Source: an uncultured bacterium
GTDB taxonomy: Bacteria; Bacteroidota; Bacteroidia; Bacteroidales; Bacteroidaceae
DNA: 64,000 bases
Direction of reading: 5' to 3'
NCBI GenBank assembly: GCA_905215555.1
Contig: CAJMQU010000001.1
Location: 1 to 64,000 of the forward strand
In this document: one piece after another, positions 1-8,714 of the stretch
How positions within the stretch are numbered: the stretch's first letter is position 1
How the letters are laid out: each line of letters starts with the position of its first letter
Position numbers and translations under genes: made by a program
Notes under the pieces: generated by a model
Database searches by the model: none
What the model saw: only the letters and a program-made list of their open reading frames with translations
Told to the model about the DNA's origin: nothing

Positions 1-52
1 TCGCGACCCTAACCTTGGCAAGGTTATGCTCTACCAACTGAGCTATTTCCGC
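1..52 (-). tRNA. tRNA-Gly (GCC), 3' part cut by window edge
   Basis: On the minus strand the acceptor stem begins GCGGAAAT at position 52, followed by a D-arm with AGCTCAGTTGGTAGAGC and an anticodon arm TAACC-TTGCCAA-GGTTA. The seven-base loop places GCC at the anticodon, which reads glycine GGC codons. The T-arm and acceptor 3' strand lie outside the window. A TATCTTTG box at 76-83 sits just upstream. Confidence 0.93.
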
Positions 53-75
53 AGATCTTTTTTGAAGAACGGGTG

Positions 76-83
76 CAAAGATA
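76..83 (-). promoter_or_regulatory. -7 box of the tRNA-Gly promoter
   Basis: Minus-strand TATCTTTG matches the Bacteroides -7 consensus TAnnTTTG and lies about 24 nt upstream of the tRNA 5' end. No clear -33 TTTG was confirmed. Confidence 0.6.
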
Positions 84-135
84 AGGAGTTTCCCCGTTAC
101 AGCCAAATTTTTTACATGAAAAAAGCTGCTTTTTA

Positions 136-585
136 TTAGTTACGGACCTGCAAAGCGGTACCGGACACAGAGACTTTATAATGTTTCAGATACTCTGTAC
201 CTTCTCCTGTAGGAAACCCACCGCTACTCAAATTATATTTCGTATGACATTTGGGGCATTCAGCCGTTCCGAAACCATCCTCCTGCAATTCTACCGCAAC
301 ACTACGGCTAGCCTCTACCGGACATGCAGCATCATAAGCAACATAATCATTTCCTTCCGAAAAAACGGATTGCCCGATTATTAATCCGGCATAGCCAACC
401 GGCAATCCGTTCACATTCTTCTCCACTTTCAGAAACTGCCCGGGGGTCTTTATCTTATAATAAGGAGACTGTGAGAGACTACACGAAAAATTAAATGTTA
501 CGGAAGGAATGCTCGACTCGTATGAATCACCGCAACCGGCAACACAAAGCCAAAGCATCCCTATGATTATACTAAATTTACGCAT
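136..585 (-). CDS. Rieske-like fold lipoprotein, 149 aa
   Basis: A predicted lipoprotein: hydrophobic N-terminus followed by lipobox VAGC with Cys18. The C-terminal half resembles the [2Fe-2S] Rieske fold, with one cysteine in ACPVEA and a second motif CPKCHTKYN followed by a glycine-rich GGFPTGEGT turn. The canonical C-x-H and C-x-x-H ligand pairs are not intact: the first motif lacks its histidine and the second is C-x-x-C-H. It may therefore bind no cluster, or bind zinc. It sits just downstream of argH (12 nt gap) and may be co-transcribed with it. The function is unknown; the fold is inferred from motif spacing only. Confidence 0.7.
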   Translation of the reverse strand: MRKFSIIIGMLWLCVAGCGDSYESSIPSVTFNFSCSLSQSPYYKIKTPGQFLKVEKNVNGLPVGYAGLIIGQSVFSEGNDYVAYDAACPVEASRSVAVELQEDGFGTAECPKCHTKYNLSSGGFPTGEGTEYLKHYKVSVSGTALQVRN

Positions 586-597
586 ACTGCAATTTTA

Positions 598-1938
598 TCA
601 TCTCCCAAGCAATTCTTTCTCAGCCACTTCCATTCCATGAAAGTTGAAACCGTCTATCACTTCCTGCATCAGTGCAGATATCTCGTCGTTACAGAGGTTA
701 CCGATACTCCCTTCATGTGTGTGGTGTACTTGCTTGCCATGCGAGAATTTTCCGGCTTCAATATCCAGTCCGACTTTTTTATAAGCATCCCGGAAAGGTA
801 TGCCTTCGCGCGCCAAACGGTTCACTTCTTCCACACTGAAGATAAGCAGATACTTATCATCATCAAGAATATGCTCGTTCACCTTGATTTCATTCATGAT
901 GTAAGTCGTCATCCGCAAACAATCCTTCAGTTCCTGAAAGGCGGGAAGAAAAACCTCCTTGATAATCTGCAAGTCACGGAAATAACCGGATGGCAGATTA
1001 TTGGCAATCATCATGATCTGTTGCGGCAGCGATTGCAGTTTGTTACATTTGGCACGTGTCAGCTCGAAGACGTCGGGGTTCTTCTTATGCGGCATGATAC
1101 TGGAACCTGTCGTACAATCGTCCGGCAACTTCACAAATCCGAAGTTCTGGCTATTGAACATGCAAGCATCAAAAGCAAGCTTAGAGATAGTACCGGCAAT
1201 ACTTGCCAGAGCAAAAGCCACATTACGCTCCATCTTGCCGCGTCCCATCTGAGCATAAACCACATTATAATTCAATGAATCGAAACCTAACAGATGGGTA
1301 GTCATCGTGCGGTTCAGCGGGAATGAAGAACCATACCCGGCAGCCGACCCCAACGGATTGCGGTTACACATTTTAAATGCCGCTTGCAGGAAAAGCATAT
1401 CATCTACCAAACTCTCGGCATAAGCGCCAAACCACAGACCGAAAGAAGAGGGCATGGCTATCTGCAAATGAGTATAACCCGGCATCAATACATTCTTGAA
1501 ACGCTCGCTTTGGCATATCAATACATGAAACAGTTGTTCCACCGCCTCGGCTATTTCTTTTATCTGCGTACGCGTGAAGAGCTTCAGGTCGAGCAAAACC
1601 TGATCGTTACGAGAACGACCGCTATGTATCTTCTTACCTACATCGCCCAGCCTGCGTGTCAGCATCAGCTCTACCTGCGAATGCACATCCTCCACCCCTT
1701 CTTCTATCACAAACTCACCCTTTTCGGCGGCCGCATAGATATTCTTCAGTTCATCAAGCAAAAGAAGCAATTCTTCCTTCGTCAGCAGACCTATGCTTTC
1801 GAGCATGGTGATGTGGGCCATAGAACCTAACACATCATGCTTTGCCAGATAAAGATCCATCTCACGGTCACGTCCTACCGTGAAGCGTTCTATGTCCTTA
1901 TTTACCTGAACGGATTTCTCCCAAAGTTTCTGAGCCAT
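598..1938 (-). CDS. argH: Argininosuccinate lyase
   Basis: Cleaves argininosuccinate to arginine and fumarate, the last step of arginine synthesis. The 446-residue protein has the fumarase/aspartase superfamily signature GSSIMPHKKNPD in the C-terminal half, containing the catalytic serine loop, and the HSGRSRND motif near residue 105 that helps bind substrate. Length is normal for the family. It is the distal gene of a minus-strand series (prmC, recX, pyrE, SRPBCC, argH), with only 18 nt separating it from the SRPBCC gene, so it is probably transcribed from the prmC side. The window also holds the carbamoyltransferase of the same pathway at 46146. Confidence 0.97.
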   Translation of the reverse strand: MAQKLWEKSVQVNKDIERFTVGRDREMDLYLAKHDVLGSMAHITMLESIGLLTKEELLLLLDELKNIYAAAEKGEFVIEEGVEDVHSQVELMLTRRLGDVGKKIHSGRSRNDQVLLDLKLFTRTQIKEIAEAVEQLFHVLICQSERFKNVLMPGYTHLQIAMPSSFGLWFGAYAESLVDDMLFLQAAFKMCNRNPLGSAAGYGSSFPLNRTMTTHLLGFDSLNYNVVYAQMGRGKMERNVAFALASIAGTISKLAFDACMFNSQNFGFVKLPDDCTTGSSIMPHKKNPDVFELTRAKCNKLQSLPQQIMMIANNLPSGYFRDLQIIKEVFLPAFQELKDCLRMTTYIMNEIKVNEHILDDDKYLLIFSVEEVNRLAREGIPFRDAYKKVGLDIEAGKFSHGKQVHHTHEGSIGNLCNDEISALMQEVIDGFNFHGMEVAEKELLGR

Positions 1939-1956
1939 TTATTTAGTGATTAATGA

Positions 1957-2370
1957 TTAGTGATACGGTATTATCGACAACACATCAGCCATCTTTTCCA
2001 GTCCTTCCTGCAATGGTTTCTGCACCATGCCTTTCATAAAAGGATTCAGCTCCATGCCGATGGTCAGTTTCATCTTACATTCCGTCTCCGATACGGCGAC
2101 TATCTGTATCCACAGATTGAACGGCAGCGGTGAAGTTGTTGTAGCAAACTTAATGCATTTACACGGTTCTTTCTCCACGATACTCAGTGCTATCTTGCCT
2201 ACGGGAGCCACCTCTATTGTCATGCTTTCCGAGTCAAAGCTCAAGTTCTTCACTTTATCCTCCGGCAAGCTGTTCTTAAACTGTTCCAGATTATTCAGAT
2301 CTGATAATTTCTCATAAACAAGCGCCTGTGAAGCGGGTATCGTCTTCACACTACTTTCAAATTTTGTCAT
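1957..2370 (-). CDS. SRPBCC family protein (polyketide cyclase/START-like fold)
   Basis: A 137-residue small soluble protein starting MTKFESSVKT; an upstream in-frame ATG at 2394 would add eight charged residues and looks less likely. The pattern of an N-terminal strand, a helix with the LSDLNNLEQFKN segment, and several beta strands ending in a long amphipathic C-terminal helix fits the Bet v 1/START-like helix-grip fold, which binds hydrophobic ligands. No catalytic residues can be named. Co-directional with argH and pyrE, but neither pathway explains its role. Confidence 0.75.
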   Translation of the reverse strand: MTKFESSVKTIPASQALVYEKLSDLNNLEQFKNSLPEDKVKNLSFDSESMTIEVAPVGKIALSIVEKEPCKCIKFATTTSPLPFNLWIQIVAVSETECKMKLTIGMELNPFMKGMVQKPLQEGLEKMADVLSIIPYH

Positions 2371-2465
2371 ATTTCGATTCTCTTTAAAAGACAAAAAAGA
2401 ACTATTCGGACAGAATCTATCCGAATGGCCCTTTCGTCATATTAATTATTTTGTATAAACCGCTG

Positions 2466-3104
2466 TTATTTTCCGGCATCCCAATGTGCAGGATCCTTAC
2501 GCCATTCGTTCAGCGTCTCAATATCTTCTTCTTCGATGTAACCCGTACGAAGTGCAACATCCAGAACTGCTTCATAATTCGTCAGCGTCACTAAAGGAAC
2601 CTTGGCATCTTTGAATGCTTTCTCTGCGATAGGGAAACCATAGGTATAAGCAGCTACCATACCGATCACCTCGCATCCGTCACGACGGATAGCTTCTACG
2701 GCCTTCAAGCTACTTCCACCTGTAGAAATCAAATCTTCAACAACCACGACTTTCATACCCGGGCGAAGTTCACCCTCAATCAGGTTTTCCAATCCATGGT
2801 CTTTCGGAGTAGAACGTACATACACGAACGGCAAGTTCAGCGCATCGGCAACCAAAGCCCCCTGAGGGATAGCACCTGTTGCTACACCGGCAATTGCATC
2901 CACCTGCCCGAAACGTTCCAATATCAAACGGGTAATTTCAATCTTTACAAAATTCCGCAAAGAAGGATAAGAAAGTGTTTTGCGGTTATCACAATAAAAA
3001 GGAGATTTCCAGCCGGAAGCCCAAGTGAAGGGATTTGCCGGTTGTAGTTTAATCGCTTTTATCTTCAGCAACTTCTCTGCGAATAGTTTTTCTAAAGTTC
3101 TCAT
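2466..3104 (-). CDS. pyrE: Orotate phosphoribosyltransferase
   Basis: Transfers phosphoribose from PRPP to orotate, giving OMP in pyrimidine synthesis. The PRPP-binding motif is visible as VVVEDLISTGGSS near residues 118-130, and the protein length (212 aa) is typical. I place the start at the ATG at 3104 (MRTLEKLFAEK); a TTG two codons upstream is in frame but less likely. It follows recX by about 80 nt on the same strand. Confidence 0.96.
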   Translation of the reverse strand: MRTLEKLFAEKLLKIKAIKLQPANPFTWASGWKSPFYCDNRKTLSYPSLRNFVKIEITRLILERFGQVDAIAGVATGAIPQGALVADALNLPFVYVRSTPKDHGLENLIEGELRPGMKVVVVEDLISTGGSSLKAVEAIRRDGCEVIGMVAAYTYGFPIAEKAFKDAKVPLVTLTNYEAVLDVALRTGYIEEEDIETLNEWRKDPAHWDAGK

Positions 3105-3185
3105 AACCAAATTAGCTATTTATAGTAAATATGGCACAAAAATACGGAAACTGAACGAGAATAAAAAAAAGAATAAAGAGATTTT

Positions 3186-3665
3186 TCACTCAAAACCTTC
3201 ATTTTCGTCAGAAAGTTGTATACAATGGCGAATATCCTTCATTTCGAAACCGCGGCTCAAGGCAAAACGCATCAGTTTTCCATTCAATTCAAATTCATTC
3301 TCAGCATGAACGCTTTTCCGCTTTGCCAGCAACAAACCGTCTAAGATAGACAGGTATTCTTCCTCGTCTATCTCATTCAAGAAACGCCGACATACATTAT
3401 ATGAGATCTTCTTCAATTGAAGCGCTTGGGCTATCTTTACTTTCCCCCATTTGGCAAAACGATACTTGTCGTTGACAAAAGAGCGGCAAAACCGCTCTTC
3501 ATCAATATAGTTCTCATCTTCCAGACGTTTAAGAATACGCTCAATCGCATCATACGGCAATCCCCAACGCTGTAGTTTCTCGGAAATCTCGGCACGGCAA
3601 TGCTCCGCAGCGGAACAATAGGCAGCAACTTTACTCAGTGCCTCCGTTTCAGTAATATTTGTCAT
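3186..3665 (-). CDS. recX: Regulatory protein RecX
   Basis: A 159-residue all-helical protein of the RecX family, which binds RecA filaments and limits recombinase activity. The repeated three-helix units are visible, including CRAEISEKLQRWGL and RLEDENYIDEERFCRSFVND, the latter matching the conserved GyidD.rfa.. pattern. Its start codon overlaps the prmC stop by 4 nt (ATGA arrangement), so translation of the two is probably coupled. recA itself is not in this window. Confidence 0.9.
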   Translation of the reverse strand: MTNITETEALSKVAAYCSAAEHCRAEISEKLQRWGLPYDAIERILKRLEDENYIDEERFCRSFVNDKYRFAKWGKVKIAQALQLKKISYNVCRRFLNEIDEEEYLSILDGLLLAKRKSVHAENEFELNGKLMRFALSRGFEMKDIRHCIQLSDENEGFE

Positions 3666-4498
3666 TTTTCGGCTATTACAAATCTATCATTATGGGAAAT
3701 ATCCTTTTGAAGACGGACAGTGCGATATCCTAAATCACCCAACATAGATACGGTGTCTTCTCCAAAAGCACGGTTAATTTCAAAATAAAGCTTTCCGCCA
3801 GACACAAGCATGTCAAGCCCCAGCACGGCAATTCGGCGATAAAAGCGTAAAGGGTCCGTATCGGGCACAAACAGCGCCAGCGAGGGTTCCCAATCCAACA
3901 CATTCTGTTCCATCTCTGTTTTTTCCGCTTCAGTCACATACGGCGGATTGCTCACAATAACCTCATAGCGTTCTGTTGCATCGGGGGTATAGGCCAACAC
4001 ATCACGCCGTTCGAACCGGACGGATGCCTGTAAGGCCTTACTATTAGAAGCTGCAACAACCAAAGCCTCTTCGGACACGTCCCAGGCCGTAACCTGCAAC
4101 TCCGGCAATTCTTTTGCCAAAGATACAGCTATACAACCACTACCTGTCCCGATGTCTAAAACACGGGACGCGGGAGAAAGTTCTTTCAGCATCAGCTCAA
4201 CCAATTCCTCCGTTTCCGGACGAGGAATGAGCACACCGGGCGCTACATAGAATGTTCTTCCGAGAAAACGGGCTTCGCCTAAAATGTATTGTATCGGTTC
4301 AAAATTATGCAAACGAGTAAGAATGCTTTCTAATTCCTGTTCCGCTTTTGCAGATAAAGTTATATCTTTGCCCAAATAATAATCCACTGCCCGCTGTCCT
4401 AATATCTCGCAACAGATAAGCCTAGACAGATTACCGGCTTCCTGCGGAGGATAATAATCCTGCAGTTTCCGGCGAATATAAGAAGTGGTAATATTCAT
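3662..4498 (-). CDS. prmC: Peptide chain release factor N5-glutamine methyltransferase
   Basis: Methylates the glutamine of the GGQ motif in release factors RF1 and RF2 using S-adenosylmethionine. The SAM-binding loop VLDIGTGSGCIAV and the substrate-binding NPPY motif (IVSNPPYVTE) are both present, after a short helical N-terminal domain. I choose the ATG at 4498 (MNITTSYIRRKL, 278 aa); the longer open frame to 4627 runs antisense into ribD and past the promoter. It is the first gene of the minus-strand unit that continues into recX, pyrE and argH. Confidence 0.95.
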   Translation of the reverse strand: MNITTSYIRRKLQDYYPPQEAGNLSRLICCEILGQRAVDYYLGKDITLSAKAEQELESILTRLHNFEPIQYILGEARFLGRTFYVAPGVLIPRPETEELVELMLKELSPASRVLDIGTGSGCIAVSLAKELPELQVTAWDVSEEALVVAASNSKALQASVRFERRDVLAYTPDATERYEVIVSNPPYVTEAEKTEMEQNVLDWEPSLALFVPDTDPLRFYRRIAVLGLDMLVSGGKLYFEINRAFGEDTVSMLGDLGYRTVRLQKDISHNDRFVIAEK

Positions 4499-4517
4499 AT
4501 TTGGACATTTTGGGATG

Positions 4518-4525
4518 CAAAAGTA
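4518..4525 (-). promoter_or_regulatory. -7 box for the prmC-recX-pyrE-argH unit
   Basis: Minus-strand TACTTTTG matches TAnnTTTG and lies 19 nt upstream of the prmC ATG, which would give a very short leader. It lies between the divergent prmC and ribD starts. Confidence 0.6.
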
Positions 4526-4551
4526 AGAAATATCCGAGAAAGGAAGCACAC

Positions 4552-5592
4552 ATGGAAGAAGAAAAATATATGCGCCGTTGCATTCAGCTGGCTCAGAACG
4601 GGCTCTGTAATGCAGCTCCCAACCCAATGGTAGGAGCCGTAATCGTATGTGGCGGAAAAATTATAGGCGAAGGCTATCATGTACGTTGCGGAGAAGCACA
4701 CGCTGAAGTGAATGCCATCCGTTCCGTTAAAGACAGCTCATTGCTGAAGCATTCTACGATTTATGTAAGCCTGGAACCATGTTCCCACTACGGGAAAACA
4801 CCGCCTTGCGCAGATTTAATTATCGAGAAACAAATCCCCCGTATCGTCATCGGCTGCCAGGACCCTTTCGCCAAAGTTGCGGGACGGGGCATACAGAAGC
4901 TAAAAGACGCCGGCCATGAAGTTGTTGTCGGAGTATTGGAAGATGAATGCCGGCATTTAATCAGGCGTTTTATCACTTTCCACAAGCTGCACCGCCCATA
5001 TATCACCCTGAAATGGGCCGAGTCTGCGGACGGCTTTATCGATTTATGCCGGGAAAACGACAATCCTATCATCCTATCCACTCCCTTGACCTCGATGTTA
5101 GTGCATAAAAAACGGGCGGAGCATGCCGCTATCCTTGTCGGCACCCGCACAGCAGAATTGGACAATCCGTCTTTGACCGTCCGCAATTGGCACGGGCGTT
5201 CTCCCTTACGTCTCGCGTTAGACCGTAAACGGTGCCTGTCACCTGCCCTCCATCTATTTGACGGAAGCGTGCCGACGCTTATCTTCACCGAACATCCTCA
5301 CCCTGCCCTTCCCAACGTGGAATATCTTCCAATAGATTTCCAGCAAGATATATTGCCACAAATTATGCAGGCCCTGTACGAGCGTGGCCTTCAATCCCTT
5401 CTGGTGGAAGGCGGCAGTGCCTTGCTGCAATCTTTTATCGATGCCGGTCTTTGGGATGAAGCATTCGTCGAAGAAAGCCCCATACGGCTGATATCCGGTG
5501 TTAAAGCACCTGAAATGAATTATAAAAAAAACTATATCCGCAAACTATTTTTCGGCAGGTGTTGTCGGCACTACACCATACCTCCTCCGTGA
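4552..5592 (+). CDS. ribD: Bifunctional riboflavin biosynthesis protein RibD
   Basis: Deaminates and then reduces the pyrimidine intermediate of riboflavin synthesis. The N-terminal cytidine-deaminase-like domain has the zinc-binding HAEVNAI and PCSHYGKTPPC motifs; the C-terminal RibD/dihydrofolate-reductase-like domain has TLKWAESADGFI and a glycine-rich VEGGSALLQSF loop. The start at 4552 (MEEEKYMRRC) fits homologues; the open frame upstream reads into the prmC promoter. The 346-residue length is normal. The last codons run into an array of CTCCGT repeats, so the C-terminal tail may have been reshaped by that element. Confidence 0.95.
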   Translation: MEEEKYMRRCIQLAQNGLCNAAPNPMVGAVIVCGGKIIGEGYHVRCGEAHAEVNAIRSVKDSSLLKHSTIYVSLEPCSHYGKTPPCADLIIEKQIPRIVIGCQDPFAKVAGRGIQKLKDAGHEVVVGVLEDECRHLIRRFITFHKLHRPYITLKWAESADGFIDLCRENDNPIILSTPLTSMLVHKKRAEHAAILVGTRTAELDNPSLTVRNWHGRSPLRLALDRKRCLSPALHLFDGSVPTLIFTEHPHPALPNVEYLPIDFQQDILPQIMQALYERGLQSLLVEGGSALLQSFIDAGLWDEAFVEESPIRLISGVKAPEMNYKKNYIRKLFFGRCCRHYTIPPP

Positions 5593-5695
5593 CAGTTCCG
5601 TACCAGCTCCGTAGTATCTCCGCAGTGTATATGTACGGAGCAGAAACGGAGAGGGTACGGAGGAGACACGGAGTTTATATAAAGCTGACACGGAG
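5585..5695 (+). repeat. 11-bp-phased CTCCGT/ACGGAG array with dyad symmetry
   Basis: Four half-sites of the form (C/T)TCCG(T/C) start at 5585, 5596, 5607 and 5618, exactly 11 bp apart. After a centre near 5629-5633, inverted half-sites of the form nACGGAG start at 5634, 5645, 5656, 5667 and 5689, again on an 11-bp grid with one position skipped. The halves can pair as a long imperfect hairpin, including 9 bp between 5582-5590 and 5657-5665. It begins inside the ribD stop region and fills much of the space before the DUF6242 gene. Confidence 0.85.
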
Positions 5696-5800
5696 AGGAT
5701 ACAGTATAAAATCCCCCTTTTTTATCGAGAAAAACGGGCATATTATCTATAATTTTATATAAAACTTGCCTGCAATGCTGATTATAGAAAAAAATGTTCC

Positions 5801-5808
5801 TATTTTTG
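5801..5808 (+). promoter_or_regulatory. -7 box before the DUF6242 gene
   Basis: TATTTTTG matches TAnnTTTG and lies 29 nt before the ATG at 5838. It could start the transcript running through DUF6089, uppS, bamA and ompH. Confidence 0.6.
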
Positions 5809-5837
5809 CAACTTGTAAATAAACACTATCTTTAAAA

Positions 5838-7196
5838 ATGAGAATAAAGTTTTTATCCGTAATCCTGAGTTTTCTTCTTATGTCAATAGCCATAAGTTCG
5901 TGTCTTGACTCAGATGATAATTATGAATATAGTTCTGACGCAACAATACGTGCCTTTGGCATTGATACTATAGGAAAAGGTATATATTATAAGTTCACAA
6001 TTGACCAGCTGAAAAGAGAAATTTATAACGTAGACTCTCTTCCAGTTGGTTCTGATACCATTATTGATAAAATCCTAATTGATACACTGACCGTAACGGG
6101 CTGGGTTACTTCCGGTCTTAACGATACATTATTCAACACAAATGACTCTGTCGATTTGAGAGAGCCTATCAAGCTCAAGGTCCATGCTGCTGACGGCGTA
6201 ACGGTCCGTGAATATACAATCAAAGTAAATGTTCATAAGCAAGATCCGGACTCTCTAATCTGGAAAGAAATGGCAGCCCTGCCGACTTCACCTGCTTCCG
6301 GTAAGCAAAAATCGGTTATTCTGAAAGAAGAATTGTTTGTCTACACATCTTCCACAACTGCGTACCGCAGTTCTCTGTCGACTCCTGCCAGCCTTCAATG
6401 GAGCCTGATCAACGTTGAGCACCTTCCGGCAGATGCGAAATTAAACTCTATCGTTAGTTTCAACAACCAGCTGTTCATAACTACGACGAGTGGAGAAGCA
6501 CTTTACTCTGACAACGGAATCAGTTGGTCAAAAATGGATATGCAAGGAATGCAGATGGTAACATTCCTTGGAGGTATTCCTGAAGACAAAGTTACAGGAA
6601 GCAAGAATAAGCTCACCGGTGTTTTTACCAAAGACAATAAAAACTATTTTTGCGCAAAGAATATAGAAGAAACTACTTGGGAAACAAATGAAGAGATAAT
6701 CCCTGACGACTTCCCACTGCAAGGCATATACTCCACAGTATTTACAAATGCAAGCGGCATTAAGCAAACTGTGATAGTAGGCAATACAGAAACAACAGTT
6801 GAGAAAACAATACCCTGGTTCACCATGGACGGACTGACTTGGGCAGACATGAGTACACCGACAGATTTCTCCTGTCCGGCCATGAAAAATCCGTCAATCA
6901 TGTATTACGGAGGTCTGTTCCACATGATGGGTGGAGACTTCAATTTTATCCGTTCCTCTCGCGTCGGAATAGCTTGGGAAGAAGCAGCAACCAAGTTCCG
7001 GTACCCGACAGAAATAAAGGTCATTCCGGGTGAAGAGGAAGATGACAAAGATACGATTGAATACATAAGTTTATTCAAAGACAAGGGAGATTACTCTCTG
7101 GCCATTGACGCAAACCATTATATTTGGATTGTATGGAGCAAAGACGGTTCTGTTTGGCGTGGCCGTCAGAACAAGCTAGGTTTCAAACAGCAATAA
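5838..7196 (+). CDS. DUF6242-type lipoprotein
   Basis: A 452-residue predicted lipoprotein with lipobox AISSC (Cys22) followed by an acidic DSDDN segment typical of surface-exported Bacteroides lipoproteins. An N-terminal beta domain (about 30-140) with repeated Asp/Thr-rich strands is followed by a region (about 150-450) with recurring W-x(4)-P and FNNQLFITTTSG-like blades suggestive of a beta propeller. I recognise the family as DUF6242 of unknown function. It heads a run of envelope genes (DUF6089, uppS, bamA, ompH), which suggests an envelope role, but nothing in the sequence shows a catalytic activity. Confidence 0.75.
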   Translation: MRIKFLSVILSFLLMSIAISSCLDSDDNYEYSSDATIRAFGIDTIGKGIYYKFTIDQLKREIYNVDSLPVGSDTIIDKILIDTLTVTGWVTSGLNDTLFNTNDSVDLREPIKLKVHAADGVTVREYTIKVNVHKQDPDSLIWKEMAALPTSPASGKQKSVILKEELFVYTSSTTAYRSSLSTPASLQWSLINVEHLPADAKLNSIVSFNNQLFITTTSGEALYSDNGISWSKMDMQGMQMVTFLGGIPEDKVTGSKNKLTGVFTKDNKNYFCAKNIEETTWETNEEIIPDDFPLQGIYSTVFTNASGIKQTVIVGNTETTVEKTIPWFTMDGLTWADMSTPTDFSCPAMKNPSIMYYGGLFHMMGGDFNFIRSSRVGIAWEEAATKFRYPTEIKVIPGEEEDDKDTIEYISLFKDKGDYSLAIDANHYIWIVWSKDGSVWRGRQNKLGFKQQ

Positions 7197-7250
7197 TAAA
7201 ATAGTCAAATTTCCGTTTCCTTATATAATAAGGAGTAAAAAGACAACGGT

Positions 7251-7946
7251 ATGACTATTACAAAAAATATAAAGATAGTGTTTTGCCTGCTCGTGTTCCC
7301 TTTCTGCTATGTTACAGCGCAGGAAGAATACACATGGGAACTGGGTGGCGCCATTGGCGGAAGTTTTTATATGGGAGATGCCAACAGCAGTACCCCGTTT
7401 AAGAACACAGGAGTAGCGGGAGGCTTCATCGTCCGGTATCTGCTGAATCCGCACATGGCAATAAAAGGCAACCTGACAGCTGGCAAGATTGCCGGTGATA
7501 CGAGAGATTTCAAAAATGTGTATCCAAATGGAGAGTACGCCACTTTCAAACGGACGATTTTCGATTTAGGAGCACAGTTTGAATATAACTTTTGGGGATA
7601 TGGTATAGGTAATACGTACCGGGGCGACCGCCGATTCACACCTTATATATTAGGTGGCTTAGGATTTACGTTCGCACCTAAACCCGCTAAGACTATTTTC
7701 ACGATGAACCTCCCTATAGGGGTGGGTGTGAAATACAAAGCAACTCCGCGCATTAATATAGGATGCGAGTTTACGATGCGCTTCAGCCTTAGCGACCAGT
7801 TGGATGTTACCCAACGGGAAGGTTTACAATTGGAAGACCCGTACCAGATAAAGGGAAAAGGTTGGAAGAACAAAGACAGTTATGCATTTACCGTCTTTTT
7901 CGTTACCTATGACCTCTTCCCGAGATGTAAGGATTGTAACAACTAA
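7251..7946 (+). CDS. DUF6089-type outer membrane beta-barrel protein
   Basis: A 231-residue protein with a cleavable signal peptide ending near CYVTAQ and then alternating aromatic/glycine strands (WELGGAIGGSFYMGD, YILGGLGFTFAP, INIGCEFTMRFSL) typical of a small eight-strand outer membrane barrel. The FxPYILGG(L/I)G motif is common in OmpA-like barrels. It ends five bases before uppS, so the two are almost certainly co-transcribed. No ligand or channel function can be assigned. Confidence 0.8.
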   Translation: MTITKNIKIVFCLLVFPFCYVTAQEEYTWELGGAIGGSFYMGDANSSTPFKNTGVAGGFIVRYLLNPHMAIKGNLTAGKIAGDTRDFKNVYPNGEYATFKRTIFDLGAQFEYNFWGYGIGNTYRGDRRFTPYILGGLGFTFAPKPAKTIFTMNLPIGVGVKYKATPRINIGCEFTMRFSLSDQLDVTQREGLQLEDPYQIKGKGWKNKDSYAFTVFFVTYDLFPRCKDCNN

Positions 7947-7951
7947 AAAAG

Positions 7952-8686
7952 ATGCAATATAAAGAACAAATTGATTTGAGCCGGATACCCCAGCATGTGG
8001 CAATTATCATGGACGGCAACGGACGATGGGCGAAGCAGCGCGGACACGAGCGCAGCTACGGACATCAGGTCGGTGCTGAAACCGTGCATGTCATTGCTGA
8101 AGAAGCCGCCAGGCTGGGAGTCAAATATCTGACCCTATATACGTTCTCAACCGAAAACTGGAACCGTCCCTCGGATGAAGTGGCAGCTTTGATGAGTCTC
8201 CTTTTCGATTCCATCGAAGAAGATACGTTCATGAAGAACAACATCAGTTTCCGGATTATTGGAGATATAGAAAAGCTACCCGCAAATGTACAAGACCGCT
8301 TATACAGTTGCGTAGAAAATACTTCTAAGAATACAGGCATGTGCCTGGTACTTGCCCTCAGCTACTCTTCGCGTTGGGAAATAACAGAAGCCAGCCGGCA
8401 AATAGCCACATTGGTGCAGAAAGGAGAATTGACGCCCGAAGAAATCAACTGCGATTTAATGTCGAAACATCTTACGACCAACTTCATGCCCGACCCCGAT
8501 TTGCTGATACGCACCGGCGGAGAAATCCGTCTGAGCAATTACTTGTTATGGCAATGCGCATATTCGGAACTCTATTTTTGCGAAACCTATTGGCCCGATT
8601 TTCGGGAAGAGGAACTTCGCAAAGCCATCTGCGACTACCAAAGACGGGAACGCAGATTCGGTAAAACCAGTGAACAAATCAGTTAA
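7952..8686 (+). CDS. uppS: Isoprenyl transferase (undecaprenyl diphosphate synthase)
   Basis: Makes the C55 lipid carrier for peptidoglycan and polysaccharide synthesis by cis-prenyl condensation. The signature begins IIMDGNGRWAKQRG with the catalytic Asp, followed by YTLYTFSTENWNRP (here LTLYTFSTENW) and the C-terminal RTGGEIRLSNYLLWQ motif. Length 244 aa is normal. It precedes bamA by 28 nt, a neighbourhood consistent with an envelope-biogenesis operon. Confidence 0.97.
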   Translation: MQYKEQIDLSRIPQHVAIIMDGNGRWAKQRGHERSYGHQVGAETVHVIAEEAARLGVKYLTLYTFSTENWNRPSDEVAALMSLLFDSIEEDTFMKNNISFRIIGDIEKLPANVQDRLYSCVENTSKNTGMCLVLALSYSSRWEITEASRQIATLVQKGELTPEEINCDLMSKHLTTNFMPDPDLLIRTGGEIRLSNYLLWQCAYSELYFCETYWPDFREEELRKAICDYQRRERRFGKTSEQIS

Positions 8687-8714
8687 AACCAAACATATTT
8701 AATCCAAAACATAA

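Noticed and set aside
637..1278. Plus-strand open frame of 213 codons opposite argH
   Set aside because: It is a mirror of a strongly coding gene, has no family signature and no ribosome-binding context.
4499..4627. Upstream extension of prmC (about 43 codons)
   Set aside because: It runs through a -7 box and antisense to ribD; the ATG at 4498 gives a normal N-terminus.
5559..5762. A 67-codon open frame across the CTCCGT/ACGGAG array
   Set aside because: The frame is read through repeats and ends in AT-rich sequence; it has no domain or ribosome-binding site.
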